The notes beneath the pieces are model-generated. The model searched no databases and was not told the origin of the DNA. It saw nothing but the letters and a program-made list of their open reading frames with translations. Both the position numbers and the translations under genes were made by a program. Below are positions 17,380-26,362 of a stretch of 59,719 bases of DNA, one piece after another. Origin of the DNA: Bacteroidota bacterium (lineage in GTDB: Bacteria > Bacteroidota > Bacteroidia > Chitinophagales > Saprospiraceae); assembly GCA_003045895.1 (NCBI GenBank), contig PZPC01000029.1, positions 1 to 59,719 on the forward strand, written 5' to 3'. Every line of letters begins with the position of its first letter. Position 1 is the first letter of the stretch.

Positions 17380-18543
17380 ATGCAAAAATCGCATAAAATC
17401 TACTGCTGCTGGCTATTCAGCTTCCTTTGTGTACCGTTTTTTTTGCTGGCGCAGGAAATTCGGGAAAATGAACGGGGAGAAAAGATCATTGTCTACCCCG
17501 ATGGCCGGATGGAATATTTCAACGGCGCACCGGTAGTGACGGATGAAGGGGAGACACAGGCCGTCTACCCGGTCTTCCAGGGCTACATTGAGCCCCTGGA
17601 TGGCGCCGTGGATGTGAACGAAGCGGACCTCTTCAAGATTGCCCAGCGGCGGTCGCAATTGTCGGCTACGGCTGCCGACCTGGCTCACCGCCGGGTAGCC
17701 GAAGCCGAAGACAACCTGGCCCGCCTGCAAGCACAGGCCGCGGACCCCGACCTGGACGAAACCCGCCGCAATATTTTGCGCAAGCAGCTGGCTGCCGCTA
17801 CCCGTTCCCTCGACCAAAGCCGCAGGTTGGTGGAAGAGACCGCCCACGCGGCCCAGCTCGACAATGAGTTGGTCGAGAAAGGTGGCTACATTGAGGCCTT
17901 CAACCAGCGCCGCCAGCAAAGCCGCACGGCCGACGCCCGCTCCCAGAGCATTCGCACGGCAGCCGATCAGTCCTACGCCCAACTGGTGCCCCTGATGGAC
18001 AACACCATGGCCACCAACTACGAAGACCTGCTGGTGCGGCCACCCCTGCGGGCTTGCCAGTTGGCCTTTTCCGGACAGGATCCGGAAGCTAGCCAATACC
18101 GCCGCGATGTGGCCCCCGAACTGCTCTTCAGCTACACCGACGAGCGCCTGCGGCCCTACCTCAAAGACAAAGAGTACCTCACCTGTGCGGCTTACCTGTC
18201 TAGCGTAGGTGGCTTCCGCTACCTGACCCTCAATTTCACCTTCGCCTACCCCAACGCCCAGGAAGCCTACGGTTTTATTGATCGCAACAGTGTCCTGACC
18301 ATCAAATTGCTCAACGGCGATTTCATCAACCTCCGCGCCGGCACAATGGACCGCGGACAATACAACACCACCAAACAGGAACTTACCTACTCCATCTACT
18401 ACCCCATCGACCGCAGCTACATCAGCCTGCTAAAGGTCAGCGAGATCGACCTGGTGCGGGTATTTTGGAGCAGTGGTTTTGAGGAATATCCGGTGCTGCA
18501 GATGGATTTCTTCCAGCGGCAGTTTATGTGTTTGGGGGATTAA
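17380..18543 (+). CDS. Exported coiled-coil protein of unknown function
   Basis: The family is not recognised. The 387 aa include a Sec signal peptide ending FFLLAQE. Residues about 25-45 carry a short motif ENERGEKIIVYPDGRMEYF that is common in Bacteroidota exported proteins. A long alanine/arginine/glutamine-rich helix (about 85-210) predicts a coiled coil. The C-terminal half is globular (FRYLTLNFTFAYPNAQEAYG to the end) and beta-rich. There is no lipobox or T9SS sorting domain. Its 3' end overlaps the opposite-strand T9SS fragment by 20 bp, and no terminator is visible. Confidence 0.75.
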   Translation: MQKSHKIYCCWLFSFLCVPFFLLAQEIRENERGEKIIVYPDGRMEYFNGAPVVTDEGETQAVYPVFQGYIEPLDGAVDVNEADLFKIAQRRSQLSATAADLAHRRVAEAEDNLARLQAQAADPDLDETRRNILRKQLAAATRSLDQSRRLVEETAHAAQLDNELVEKGGYIEAFNQRRQQSRTADARSQSIRTAADQSYAQLVPLMDNTMATNYEDLLVRPPLRACQLAFSGQDPEASQYRRDVAPELLFSYTDERLRPYLKDKEYLTCAAYLSSVGGFRYLTLNFTFAYPNAQEAYGFIDRNSVLTIKLLNGDFINLRAGTMDRGQYNTTKQELTYSIYYPIDRSYISLLKVSEIDLVRVFWSSGFEEYPVLQMDFFQRQFMCLGD

Positions 18544-18941
18544 GGGGCAGTTTGCGGAGGTCCATTGCTGCCGTTTGCTGGTGGTGTACCAGCTGGCCCT
18601 GAGCATCCAGTAAATAAGCCGTGAAAGGTACCGGGCACACAATCATTAACACGTCGGAAGCGGGTTGCGGGAAAATGCGGATCGCTGTTTGAGCAACTGG
18701 CTCCGCACTGAAGGTATTCATATCCATGTCCAATCGGTAAAGTACCGCCCCCCCCAGGCTATTCCCTTCGGTGCTGAGGTAAGCCTGCCGGGCGCTGCCA
18801 AAGACGACGCCCTCCAACTGAAAAGAACCCACCAGATTGGGCAGCCAGGTGCGCAATTGTGCGGCCGAAAAACCGGGTTCGGTAAAGTTCGTCAATTCCA
18901 GTACGAAAGCCCCGGCCAGGCCGTAGCCGGCTTTATAAAAA
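18524..18941 (-). pseudogene. Truncated C-terminal fragment of a T9SS-exported protein
   Basis: The frame encodes the tail of a beta-rich domain (FTEPGFSAAQLRTWLPNL) followed by the start of a Por sorting domain (AIRIFPQPASDVLMIVCPVP). The sorting domain stops early at LPLNPPNT instead of the usual GxYxLxL...KKIxK ending. The only upstream start codon (18964) lies inside the FKBP gene's terminator hairpin, so no signal peptide or body is present. The piece lacks both ends and is read here as a decaying remnant. Confidence 0.6.
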
Positions 18942-18975
18942 AAGCAGGCGCCGTACTTTCGCACCGCGCCTGCTT
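18935..18975 (-). terminator. Terminator of the FKBP lipoprotein gene
   Basis: The 10-bp stem aagcaggcgc (18942-18951) pairs with gcgcctgctt (18966-18975). On the minus strand it is followed by a T-run. It lies about 50 bp beyond the FKBP stop. Confidence 0.8.
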
Positions 18976-19022
18976 CCCCAACAATACCGGTTCCGTTTTA
19001 ATCACCGAACCCCAGTTGCTTT

Positions 19023-19961
19023 TTATTGCTCCTTATCAACATCAATGCTGATCAACTCGACATCGAAGATGAGGGTAGCCCCGGGCGGAATATTTGGTGG
19101 CGACCCCTGCAGGCCATAAGCCAGGTCCTGCGGAATGTAAAACTGGTACTTGGCACCCGTTTTCATCAGCTGTACACCTTCCGTCCAACCGGCAATCACA
19201 CCGTTGAGGGGGAAAGAAGCGGGTTCACCGCGGGCAATGGAGCTGTCAAACACCGTACCGTCGATCAGGCGACCTTCGTAGTGAACGGTCACGTTGTCGG
19301 TAGCTACGGGCATCGCGCCGGTGCCTTCCGTCAGCACCTTGTACATAAGGCCGCTGGGCGTGCTTTTCACACCTTCTTCGGTCGCTTTTTCTGCCAGGAA
19401 GGTTTTGCCTTCGGCAATGGAGCTCTCGGCCTTTACAGCCAGTTCCGCGTTTTGCTTTTCCTGAATTTTGGTGGTCAACATTTGCATCAGGGCATCCTGA
19501 CGATCACCAACCAGGCTGGGTGCTTCGGTTTTGAAATCTTCCGAACCTTGCAGGAAAGCAGCGCTGGAGAGCGATACGTCAAACTCCTTCATGTTGCGGG
19601 CAAAGTCTGCGCCGATGACGTAGCAAACACTGTCAACAGAAAACGGAGCCGGATCCTCCTTTGTGAAGGGAGCACCCTGGCGCATCGCGATGGCCTGCTG
19701 AAAACCCCGCATGATACCCATGCCCTGCTCTTCGGTGATGTTCTCAATATCCTGGTTCATATCGTCCAGGCCTTGCGCCATTTGCTGGGCATTCAAATCA
19801 ATACCGGTAGCAGCTACCTGTTCCGCGAAGAAACGACCCACTGCGTAAGAGATGCTATCCATCTCGGTGGCAAGGTCTTTGGTTCCTTGCAATCCGCCAC
19901 CTGATTTGTTACAGGCCGACAAAATAGCTAAGACACTGAAAAGAAAAATTAATTGCTTCAT
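19023..19961 (-). CDS. FKBP-type peptidyl-prolyl isomerase, lipoprotein (FkpA-like)
   Basis: This 312-aa envelope folding factor catalyses cis-trans isomerisation of prolyl bonds. The lipobox LSAC with Cys16 (MKQLIFLFSVLAILSAC) predicts lipidation. Residues about 30-195 form an FKBP_N-like helical dimerisation domain that appears duplicated (SYAVGRFFAEQV and CYVIGADFARNM are cognate openings). The catalytic FKBP domain follows: VTVHYEGRLIDGTVFDSS, FPLNGVIAGWTEGVQLMKTG and IPPGATLIFDVELI. The domain order is that of FkpA/Mip. Terminator at 18935-18975. Identity is secure; client proteins are unknown. Confidence 0.93.
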   Translation of the reverse strand: MKQLIFLFSVLAILSACNKSGGGLQGTKDLATEMDSISYAVGRFFAEQVAATGIDLNAQQMAQGLDDMNQDIENITEEQGMGIMRGFQQAIAMRQGAPFTKEDPAPFSVDSVCYVIGADFARNMKEFDVSLSSAAFLQGSEDFKTEAPSLVGDRQDALMQMLTTKIQEKQNAELAVKAESSIAEGKTFLAEKATEEGVKSTPSGLMYKVLTEGTGAMPVATDNVTVHYEGRLIDGTVFDSSIARGEPASFPLNGVIAGWTEGVQLMKTGAKYQFYIPQDLAYGLQGSPPNIPPGATLIFDVELISIDVDKEQ

Positions 19962-19996
19962 TGAAAGTTAGTTATGGTTGTAAGTTTTTTATTATT

Positions 19997-20614
19997 TTAA
20001 TGCATTCGATCACCCCGCAGTTCCAGTTCCTCCATGATTACGGCTTCCCGTTGCAAGTAGGCTTCCCAGCGGGTATTTACGCGTTCGGCACCGAAATACT
20101 TCCGGGCCAATTCAATAAACAACCGGTAATGCCCAGCTTCGGAGATCATAAACCGGTGGTAAAATTCCCGCAGGGCTTCGTCGTTGAGGTGTAAGCTCAT
20201 GAGCCGAAAACGTTCACAGGAACGAGCTTCTATCAAGGCAAAAATCAACAATTTCTCCAGCAGCTTATCTTCGCGCGAACCACCTTTTTCCTGAAATTCC
20301 AGGAGCTTGTTCACGTATTCGTCTTTGCGCTGACGCCCCAGTTTCAACTGGCGCTTGTCCATTTCCCGCAGTACAGACCGAAAGTGCCCCCATTCTTCGG
20401 TAACAATGGGTGCCAGTTCGCGCACCAACTCTTCCCGCTCGGGATAAGCCTGGATGAGGGAAATACAACTGGTAGCAGCCTTTTGTTCACAGTAAGCATG
20501 ATCCGTCAGGATTTCTTCCAGATCCATCTCCGCCAGATTTACCCAGCGCGGATCAGTGGGCAGTTTGAGGCCCAGCATCCGTACACTTTGTAGTTCTTGC
20601 TCCGTCTGCGTCAT
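19997..20614 (-). CDS. miaE: tRNA 2-methylthio-N6-isopentenyl adenosine-37 hydroxylase MiaE
   Basis: MiaE is a non-haem di-iron monooxygenase that hydroxylates the isopentenyl side chain of ms2i6A37 in tRNA. The 205 aa form a ferritin-like four-helix bundle. Di-iron ligand patterns are visible as ILTDHAYCEQKAA, TEEWGHFRSVL, LIEARSCERFR and ISEAGHYRLF, the ExnExxH pairs. The substrate is made by MiaA and MiaB, which are not in the window. It lies 121 bp downstream of the DUF4249 gene and has its own minus-strand -7 candidate, TATCTTTG, at 20723-20730. Confidence 0.93.
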   Translation of the reverse strand: MTQTEQELQSVRMLGLKLPTDPRWVNLAEMDLEEILTDHAYCEQKAATSCISLIQAYPEREELVRELAPIVTEEWGHFRSVLREMDKRQLKLGRQRKDEYVNKLLEFQEKGGSREDKLLEKLLIFALIEARSCERFRLMSLHLNDEALREFYHRFMISEAGHYRLFIELARKYFGAERVNTRWEAYLQREAVIMEELELRGDRMH

Positions 20615-20628
20615 CGTCCTGGTACTTT

Positions 20629-20647
20629 AGTGGGGGCTACCCCCACT
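20629..20647. other. Small GC hairpin in the miaE leader
   Basis: agtgggg (20629-20635) pairs with ccccact (20641-20647) around a 5-nt loop, 14 nt upstream of the miaE start. It has no T-run, so it is a leader structure or a weak attenuator rather than a terminator. Confidence 0.4.
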
Positions 20648-20735
20648 CCTTATTCAAACCGACAAATAACAGGAAACCCCATTGAAATGGCCTGGTCTGT
20701 TTTTTGCCCCAAAAATAAGGCGCAAAGATAAGCAT

Positions 20736-21665
20736 TTAATAATTGAGACGTACGGAATCTTGGATGGTATTATAGCCAGCGAAATAACCATGGCCATTTT
20801 GGACATTGTTGAAGATCACAATAGGATCGTTGAAGGGGCCATCCGACTGGTTCTGTTGGCGGCTAAAAGTCGTGTAATAGAGGTAATACTCCCGGGAGAC
20901 GGTACGCAATTCGGCAATAATCTGCCCCAGGGCTTCGAATTCCGGTACGATTTCTACCGCGAGTGGGAAGCTAAAGCCATTATTGGTGGGATGGTCTTTC
21001 AGGAGTAAACCGCCGATCATGGCGTCGTAAACCACCCCGGGTTGGTCCAGCACCAGATTGGCGCGTTGGAGGCGGCGGTCTTCAATCACGGTATCTCCCG
21101 ACGGGGTAAGCGCGTAATTTAAAATTTCCTGGAAGATATTGAGGTGGTAGTAATTTTCTTCTCCCGGCGGATCAACAAAATCCAGTTGAACCTCGTAGGC
21201 AAAAACCTTGCTGAAAGCTTCACTCCCAGGCAACTCTTCAATCTGCGAAACCCCCAGGCGGGAGAAAACTACTGGCTGCGGGATAAAACTGTGGGCCACC
21301 ACTGGTTCAAACCCTGGCGCTTCGACCCTAATGGTATAGGTAACGCCTGGTTTAGGCTCAAAATCGACCGTTGTATAGTAGGGCGGAATGCGGGGCGCAG
21401 GATCAATGTACAGCACCAGTTCCTCCAGAAAGGTATCCCCCTGGTAAACCGTCACGGAAGCATCAACCAGGTATTCGGGCAGGCTATTGTCGAGAATTCC
21501 CAGGCTTTTACTGACGGAAACGGCTACTTTTTGCCCCAGGGTGAAACTGCTGTTCACTACCAGACGGGCTGGTGGCTGGTCAATATCCAATTCTACCGTG
21601 CGCTCACAAGTTGCTCCTATAAAGAGCCAACTTAAGAGCAGGAGGAGTAGTAATGGACGAATCAT
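20736..21665 (-). CDS. DUF4249 lipoprotein partner of the TonB receptor
   Basis: This 309-aa outer-membrane lipoprotein has lipobox FIGATC (Cys20), then RTVELDIDQPPARLVVNSS, the characteristic DUF4249 opening, and a beta-sandwich-like body. DUF4249 genes typically follow TonB-dependent receptors in Bacteroidota and are thought to be surface substrate-capture or plug-like partners, loosely analogous to SusD; the ligand is unknown. It lies 78 bp downstream of the receptor gene in the same direction and is the last gene of the FecI-FecR-receptor-DUF4249 unit. Confidence 0.88.
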   Translation of the reverse strand: MIRPLLLLLLLSWLFIGATCERTVELDIDQPPARLVVNSSFTLGQKVAVSVSKSLGILDNSLPEYLVDASVTVYQGDTFLEELVLYIDPAPRIPPYYTTVDFEPKPGVTYTIRVEAPGFEPVVAHSFIPQPVVFSRLGVSQIEELPGSEAFSKVFAYEVQLDFVDPPGEENYYHLNIFQEILNYALTPSGDTVIEDRRLQRANLVLDQPGVVYDAMIGGLLLKDHPTNNGFSFPLAVEIVPEFEALGQIIAELRTVSREYYLYYTTFSRQQNQSDGPFNDPIVIFNNVQNGHGYFAGYNTIQDSVRLNY

Positions 21666-21743
21666 GTAGCCGTAGAATTGAAATTGCTGTTCAAATATAG
21701 TTTATTTTCAAACAACATCCCTTTTTTGGCCTACGAAAAGCGG

Positions 21744-24413
21744 TCAAAAACGAAACTGATAGCTGATGGTTGGTAAGATGGGCGCCAGTTGTACTTCCAC
21801 GAAACTGTACTGGGTGGAGAGTACCCCTTCCTGGTTGACTAAAAAGCTGCGGATATCGTAGTAGAGGGGATTGTTGCGGTTATATACGTTATAAACCCCG
21901 AGGTTAAGGGTATGCAGATAGCCGTTGGCAGTGGGCCATTCCCGGTGAAAATTGACATCCAGGCGGTGGTAAGCTGGCATCCGGATGTTGTTCTTGGCTT
22001 CGGGATCGATGGCAAATGGAATACCGTCGGGCCCCGGCAGTTGGCCCGGCACAATGGATGAAAATTTGACCAGGGGCAAAGTCAGGGCAAAGCCAGAGCT
22101 GTAACCCCAATTGGCGGAAAAATAAACGCCGGATTTGATTTGAAAAACGGCCGCTAATTGCAAGTTGTGGCGCCGATCATAGCGGAAAGGAAAAATTCGC
22201 GCCAGGTTTAATTCCTCGAATTGACGCACGGATTTTGCCAGGGTATAACTCAACCAACCCGTCAGCCGCCCTTGTACTTTGCTGAGCTGCAATTCCGAAC
22301 CATAGGCTTCTCCCTGCCCCGCCGTCACATTTTTCTCCCAGTCCTTGAATCCTTCTACCCCTTCCAAAAAAGCCAGCAGGTGGTTCATTTTTTTATAGTA
22401 GAGATCACCTTGCAGCCGCCAGGTCTCATTGATCTCGTAGCGGTACCCCACGGTGCCCAACCAGGCGTTGGCCGGGCGGATCTGGTCGGTACTGGGCACC
22501 CAGATTTCGGTGGGCAAATTCACCGTGGTATTCCGCAAAAAATGCAAATTCTGAACCATCCGGCTGAACGATGCATTGAAAGTCAGGCTGGGTAGCAGGT
22601 GGTAATCGGTACTGATTCGTGGCTGAACGGACAAATGCCCCCGTGACCGAACGTGCCACCAGGAAAGATGCGTACCGGCATTCCACTCCCATTTGGGCGA
22701 CAGCCACCCCTGCCCTTCTACGTAAGTCGTCAATTCTGACGTCTTAATGGTATTGTTCTGAAAAGCCCCTTCCCCGGGAATGGGTTCGGCGACAATAAGC
22801 GCACCCGGCTTGAAGAGGCGGTGATTTGCCCCCAGTCCGAAACGAAACACCTGTTGGGAGCTGCTGATCAATTGCCAGTCCGCTTTTAAGCCCAGATCTT
22901 GGATACCAGAGCGAAAAAGCCCCTCAATGGTTACACTGTCGCGAAAATTGATGCTGGGTTCAATTAGAAAATCCTGGATGTTGTAATAGGATTCCTGGTC
23001 TAGCCGACTATAAGTCAAGCTAAAATTGGCGAAAAGCTGGTCCGAAAACAAATGGTTCCAGCGCAGCCCCCCGATGGTGTTCCCCCAGTTTAACCCTTCC
23101 CCAAAAGACTGGTCGTAGACAAAATTAAGCAAGGTACCGTTGCGGTCAATTACACTAAGCGGATTGGTGCTGGTGGTGAGGTCGTCGTAGCGATCTTTAC
23201 CATTGTAAAGGCTTAAAAAGACGCGATCTTTTTCCGAAAAAGTATAATTGAACTTGGCGTTGATATCAAAAAAGCGGTATTCCGTTGCCCCATTGCGCCC
23301 CCGCGCCTGTTTGTATTTTTGCGATTCTGCCCGCAGGATACCCTGAATGAACGACCACCGGCCGGAGACAAAAAAAGAGGATCGATTGTTCACCACTGGT
23401 CCTTCCAAAGAAAAGCGAGTGGTCAGTAGTCCTGCTTCGGCGCTGCCGTGAAAAGTCTGCTGGTTACCCTCCTTCATGCGAATATCCAGGATACTGGCCA
23501 GGCGACCACCATAGCGAGCCGGAAATCCCCCCCGGAGCAATTGGGCCGAAAGAATGGCATTGCTATTAAAGATCGAGAACAAGCCAATAGCGTGGTTGAC
23601 GTAATAGACCGGCACCCCATCGAGAAGTACCAGATTCTGCCCGGCATCACTCCCTCGGATTTGCAAACCTTCGGAACCATCGGCGCCCGTGGTTACACCG
23701 GGCAGCAGGTAGGCTGTGCGGATGATATCGGGTTCTCCGGCTAAACTGGGCAGGAGCTTCGTTTCGCGTAAACCCAGCAGATTTCCGGTGGCCAGACCGC
23801 CAATCGGATTAGCAGAGGTATCGCGCGCATATACGATCACTTCACTGAGGGTAATACTCCCCTTTAGTTCCAACGACAACGTTACATTAGCAGTAAGGTC
23901 CAGGGTTTGCTCCGCAGTTTGATAGCCCAGATAGGAAGCCCGGAGCAGCATTTTTCCGGCAGGTAAGCTGATACTAAAAAAACCAAATTCATTGCTCACT
24001 GTCCCGCGCTGGGAATAGCGGTCGTAAACATTTGCGCCAATGAGCATTTCTCCGGTTTCCTTATCCTTGACAAAACCACTGACAAAAAAATCCGGCGGTG
24101 GGATCGGTGGAGGCAAGGCCACAAGCACGATCTGATCGCCCAGGATCCGATAATTCAAACCACTATCTTTCAGCAGGTTATCCAGCACTTCCCGCAGTGG
24201 TCGTTGCGCAAAATAGAACGTGTACTGGCCCTTTGGCAACAGTTCGTTGCGGAAGCTCAACTTTACATCGTAGTTGTCAATGAGTTGGTAAAATGCGTTG
24301 GCCAGCGGTTGTTGTTCAAGTTGTAGTGAAACGATCTGATCCAGCGGTTCTTGCGCCAGTAATTGCGTAAAACAAACGCATCCCAATCCAATGATGAGTA
24401 AGATTTTATTCAT
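21744..24413 (-). CDS. STN-domain TonB-dependent receptor (FecA-like transducer)
   Basis: This outer-membrane active transporter is also built to signal. I start it at 24413 (MNKILLIIGLG) because that M is directly followed by a signal peptide; the 13-residue longer start has charged residues before it. Domains in order are: STN secretin/TonB signalling domain (about 28-95), a carboxypeptidase-regulatory beta-sandwich (about 110-180), a plug (AYLLPGVTTGADGSEGLQIR and LLDGVPVYYVNHAIG), and a 22-strand barrel ending in aromatic F (SYQFRF). About 889 aa. The STN domain plus the adjacent FecR and ECF sigma indicates ligand-dependent induction of its own locus. The ligand cannot be inferred; a siderophore or peptide is plausible. 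Confidence 0.93.
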   Translation of the reverse strand: MNKILLIIGLGCVCFTQLLAQEPLDQIVSLQLEQQPLANAFYQLIDNYDVKLSFRNELLPKGQYTFYFAQRPLREVLDNLLKDSGLNYRILGDQIVLVALPPPIPPPDFFVSGFVKDKETGEMLIGANVYDRYSQRGTVSNEFGFFSISLPAGKMLLRASYLGYQTAEQTLDLTANVTLSLELKGSITLSEVIVYARDTSANPIGGLATGNLLGLRETKLLPSLAGEPDIIRTAYLLPGVTTGADGSEGLQIRGSDAGQNLVLLDGVPVYYVNHAIGLFSIFNSNAILSAQLLRGGFPARYGGRLASILDIRMKEGNQQTFHGSAEAGLLTTRFSLEGPVVNNRSSFFVSGRWSFIQGILRAESQKYKQARGRNGATEYRFFDINAKFNYTFSEKDRVFLSLYNGKDRYDDLTTSTNPLSVIDRNGTLLNFVYDQSFGEGLNWGNTIGGLRWNHLFSDQLFANFSLTYSRLDQESYYNIQDFLIEPSINFRDSVTIEGLFRSGIQDLGLKADWQLISSSQQVFRFGLGANHRLFKPGALIVAEPIPGEGAFQNNTIKTSELTTYVEGQGWLSPKWEWNAGTHLSWWHVRSRGHLSVQPRISTDYHLLPSLTFNASFSRMVQNLHFLRNTTVNLPTEIWVPSTDQIRPANAWLGTVGYRYEINETWRLQGDLYYKKMNHLLAFLEGVEGFKDWEKNVTAGQGEAYGSELQLSKVQGRLTGWLSYTLAKSVRQFEELNLARIFPFRYDRRHNLQLAAVFQIKSGVYFSANWGYSSGFALTLPLVKFSSIVPGQLPGPDGIPFAIDPEAKNNIRMPAYHRLDVNFHREWPTANGYLHTLNLGVYNVYNRNNPLYYDIRSFLVNQEGVLSTQYSFVEVQLAPILPTISYQFRF

Positions 24414-24545
24414 ACCTAATAGAGAGTCATCCTTTGGCCAAGATCGCTCCATCTGGAAATCAGCAACGGCTAGTCAAAGATAAGCGAATTGCAGCAACTC
24501 AGCAATTCAAGTGCAGGTTACTTACCCAACATTCCCAAAGACTGT

Positions 24546-25517
24546 TTACTTACAAATACCACTCAGTTGGTAGGTATCAGCGGTCAATTGCTTAACGGTG
24601 ATCCCGGTATACGCAGCAATTGCCTGTAGGACCTCGGTCAGGGAGTCGTTCTGCCAATTCCCGGTAATAGAGCAAGCAGGAGCGGCTGACTTTTGCCAAG
24701 TGATCGTCACATTGTAATAGTGTTCCAGTAGCGGCAATGCGGCTTCCAGCGGGGTTTCCCGAAAGGTAATGCGCCCGGTGCGCCAGGCTTGTCGGTTGAG
24801 GTGGGGGGAAGTTTCCTGAACCAGCGGTTGGTCATTGGCAACCAGCACCGCTTCTTTTGCCGCTAATACCACTTTTTCATCCCGTATTAAATGGTGTACG
24901 GCTACTTTGCCCTGCGTTACCTCTACCTCGGTAGTGGTTTCTTCGGCCCTGGCACGTACGTTAAAACTCGTTCCCAGGACTTCCACCTCAGCCTGGCGGG
25001 TCGTAATTTTAAAAGGTTGAGCGGGCCGTCTTTCAACTTCGAAGTAAGCTTCGCCGATGAGTTGAACCTGTCGTTCAGCAGCCTCATTCATATCTGTTCG
25101 GTAAGTCAGGGAACTGGCGCTATTCAAGGCAATTTTTGAGCCATCGGGCAATACAACAGCCTTTTGTTCTCCGGCCTGGGTGGTAATTTCGGCCCAGGTA
25201 GCCACCGGCGTAGCGGGTTGTACCAGCAGGTATATCCCCCAACCCAACAGCCCCGCTACCACGGCGGCGGCCAGGGTCCTGGTCCAACGCGCCAACGGCG
25301 TCAGGCGGCGGATACGGGCACCTGCAACAGGCATAGCGTGAATTTTCGCTTTTAGTCGCTTCAGGCCAGCTTCCACATCTGGCTCAAAGTCCTGGCCCAA
25401 TCCTTCCGCACCTTGCCATATTTTTGGCCAGGGTTGGTCGGTGGGCACAGCCGATTGGCCGTCGCTTTGGCGCAGCCTATCCCAAATGTTAACCGTTTTC
25501 TCTGTGTTTTTCTTCAT
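24546..25517 (-). CDS. FecR-family anti-sigma factor / transmembrane signal relay
   Basis: This 323-aa inner-membrane protein relays receptor occupancy to the ECF sigma factor. A cytoplasmic N-terminal region of about 85 residues is followed by one membrane helix (TLAAAVVAGLLGWGIYLLV). The periplasmic FecR domain contains WAEITTQAGEQKAVVLPDGS, the stretch ALNSASSLTY and GEAYFEVERRPAQPF, and a C-terminal DUF4974 STN-like domain (ITFRETPLEAALPLLEHYY). The layout is standard for Bacteroidota FecR. It sits 48 bp downstream of the sigma gene. Confidence 0.93.
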   Translation of the reverse strand: MKKNTEKTVNIWDRLRQSDGQSAVPTDQPWPKIWQGAEGLGQDFEPDVEAGLKRLKAKIHAMPVAGARIRRLTPLARWTRTLAAAVVAGLLGWGIYLLVQPATPVATWAEITTQAGEQKAVVLPDGSKIALNSASSLTYRTDMNEAAERQVQLIGEAYFEVERRPAQPFKITTRQAEVEVLGTSFNVRARAEETTTEVEVTQGKVAVHHLIRDEKVVLAAKEAVLVANDQPLVQETSPHLNRQAWRTGRITFRETPLEAALPLLEHYYNVTITWQKSAAPACSITGNWQNDSLTEVLQAIAAYTGITVKQLTADTYQLSGICK

Positions 25518-25565
25518 TCCAGACGTCGTGTTCGTCTATAAAGACACCAATATACCGTTTTACCC

Positions 25566-26177
25566 CTAGGTTGTACATGTCGGCTGGCTTACAATAAGTC
25601 CTAATGCGGTGGTTAGTAAACAGAACCACCAAAAAAAGAAGGGAGTTAGCCGATCACGCAGCAATTTTAAGGCGCGGGTCATCTGATTCTCTACCGTTTT
25701 TATGCTGAGGCCCAGTTCTTTGGCAATGGCCTTATTACTCAGTTGTTCAAACCGGCTCAGCCCAAAGATCAACCGGCAGCGCTCGGGTAGCGCGGCAATG
25801 GCTATTTCTATTTCCTGGGCCAACTCGGCGGCTTCCAGTTGTTGGACGATATCTACTTCCGAAGAAGACAAGTCAGCAGGGAGGGCCGTTTCATCATCAA
25901 CGATCAACTTCTGATCGCGGATGTAATTGAGGGTGCGGTTGACGGCCGCGCGCCGCAAATAGGCACGTACCGACTGTTCTACCCGCAGCCTGTCCCGCTT
26001 CCGCCAAACAGCCAGAAAAACTTCCTGCACCAAATCTTCCGCGGTATTGCGATCGGGTAATACCCGGAACACCACCTGACACAAGTAGGTGTAATGGGTA
26101 CGAAACAGCCTATCCAATGCCCATTCTTCCCCACGTTGTAAGGCGGTGAGCAGTTCTTCGTCGGTTGGATCAGTCAA
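25566..26177 (-). CDS. ECF sigma-70 factor (FecI-like) with a hydrophobic C-terminal tail
   Basis: This 203-aa sigma factor belongs to the Bacteroidota FecI-like group. Region 2 reads LCQVVFRVLPDRNTAEDLVQ followed by EVFLAVW, and region 4 reads ALPERCRLIFGLSRFEQLSN followed by KAIAKELGLSIKTVENQM. It should direct transcription of the downstream FecR-receptor-DUF4249 genes when FecR is triggered. The last 27 residues are unusually hydrophobic (FFFWWFCLLTTALGLIVS) and look like a membrane segment, so the sigma factor itself may be membrane-tethered. The gene diverges from agcS across 185 bp. Confidence 0.92.
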   Translation of the reverse strand: MTDPTDEELLTALQRGEEWALDRLFRTHYTYLCQVVFRVLPDRNTAEDLVQEVFLAVWRKRDRLRVEQSVRAYLRRAAVNRTLNYIRDQKLIVDDETALPADLSSSEVDIVQQLEAAELAQEIEIAIAALPERCRLIFGLSRFEQLSNKAIAKELGLSIKTVENQMTRALKLLRDRLTPFFFWWFCLLTTALGLIVSQPTCTT

Positions 26178-26362
26178 TAGAAGCTATTACTTTTTTGAAT
26201 TCGAAGGGGAAAGTTAGGAAATACCCGCTATAAACTCAAGCTAACCAAATTTTGCCAAATATTTTTTGGGGACTGGCAGGAAACCAATACCTTTCCGATT
26301 CTATAAAAAAACAGGAAAAACGATTTTGTGGCTCCCGACATTTTTGACTTATCAAAACTAAG

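Noticed and set aside
18524-18964. Intact 146-aa secreted protein
   Set aside because: Its only upstream start codon lies in the FKBP terminator and it lacks a signal peptide and a complete sorting domain.
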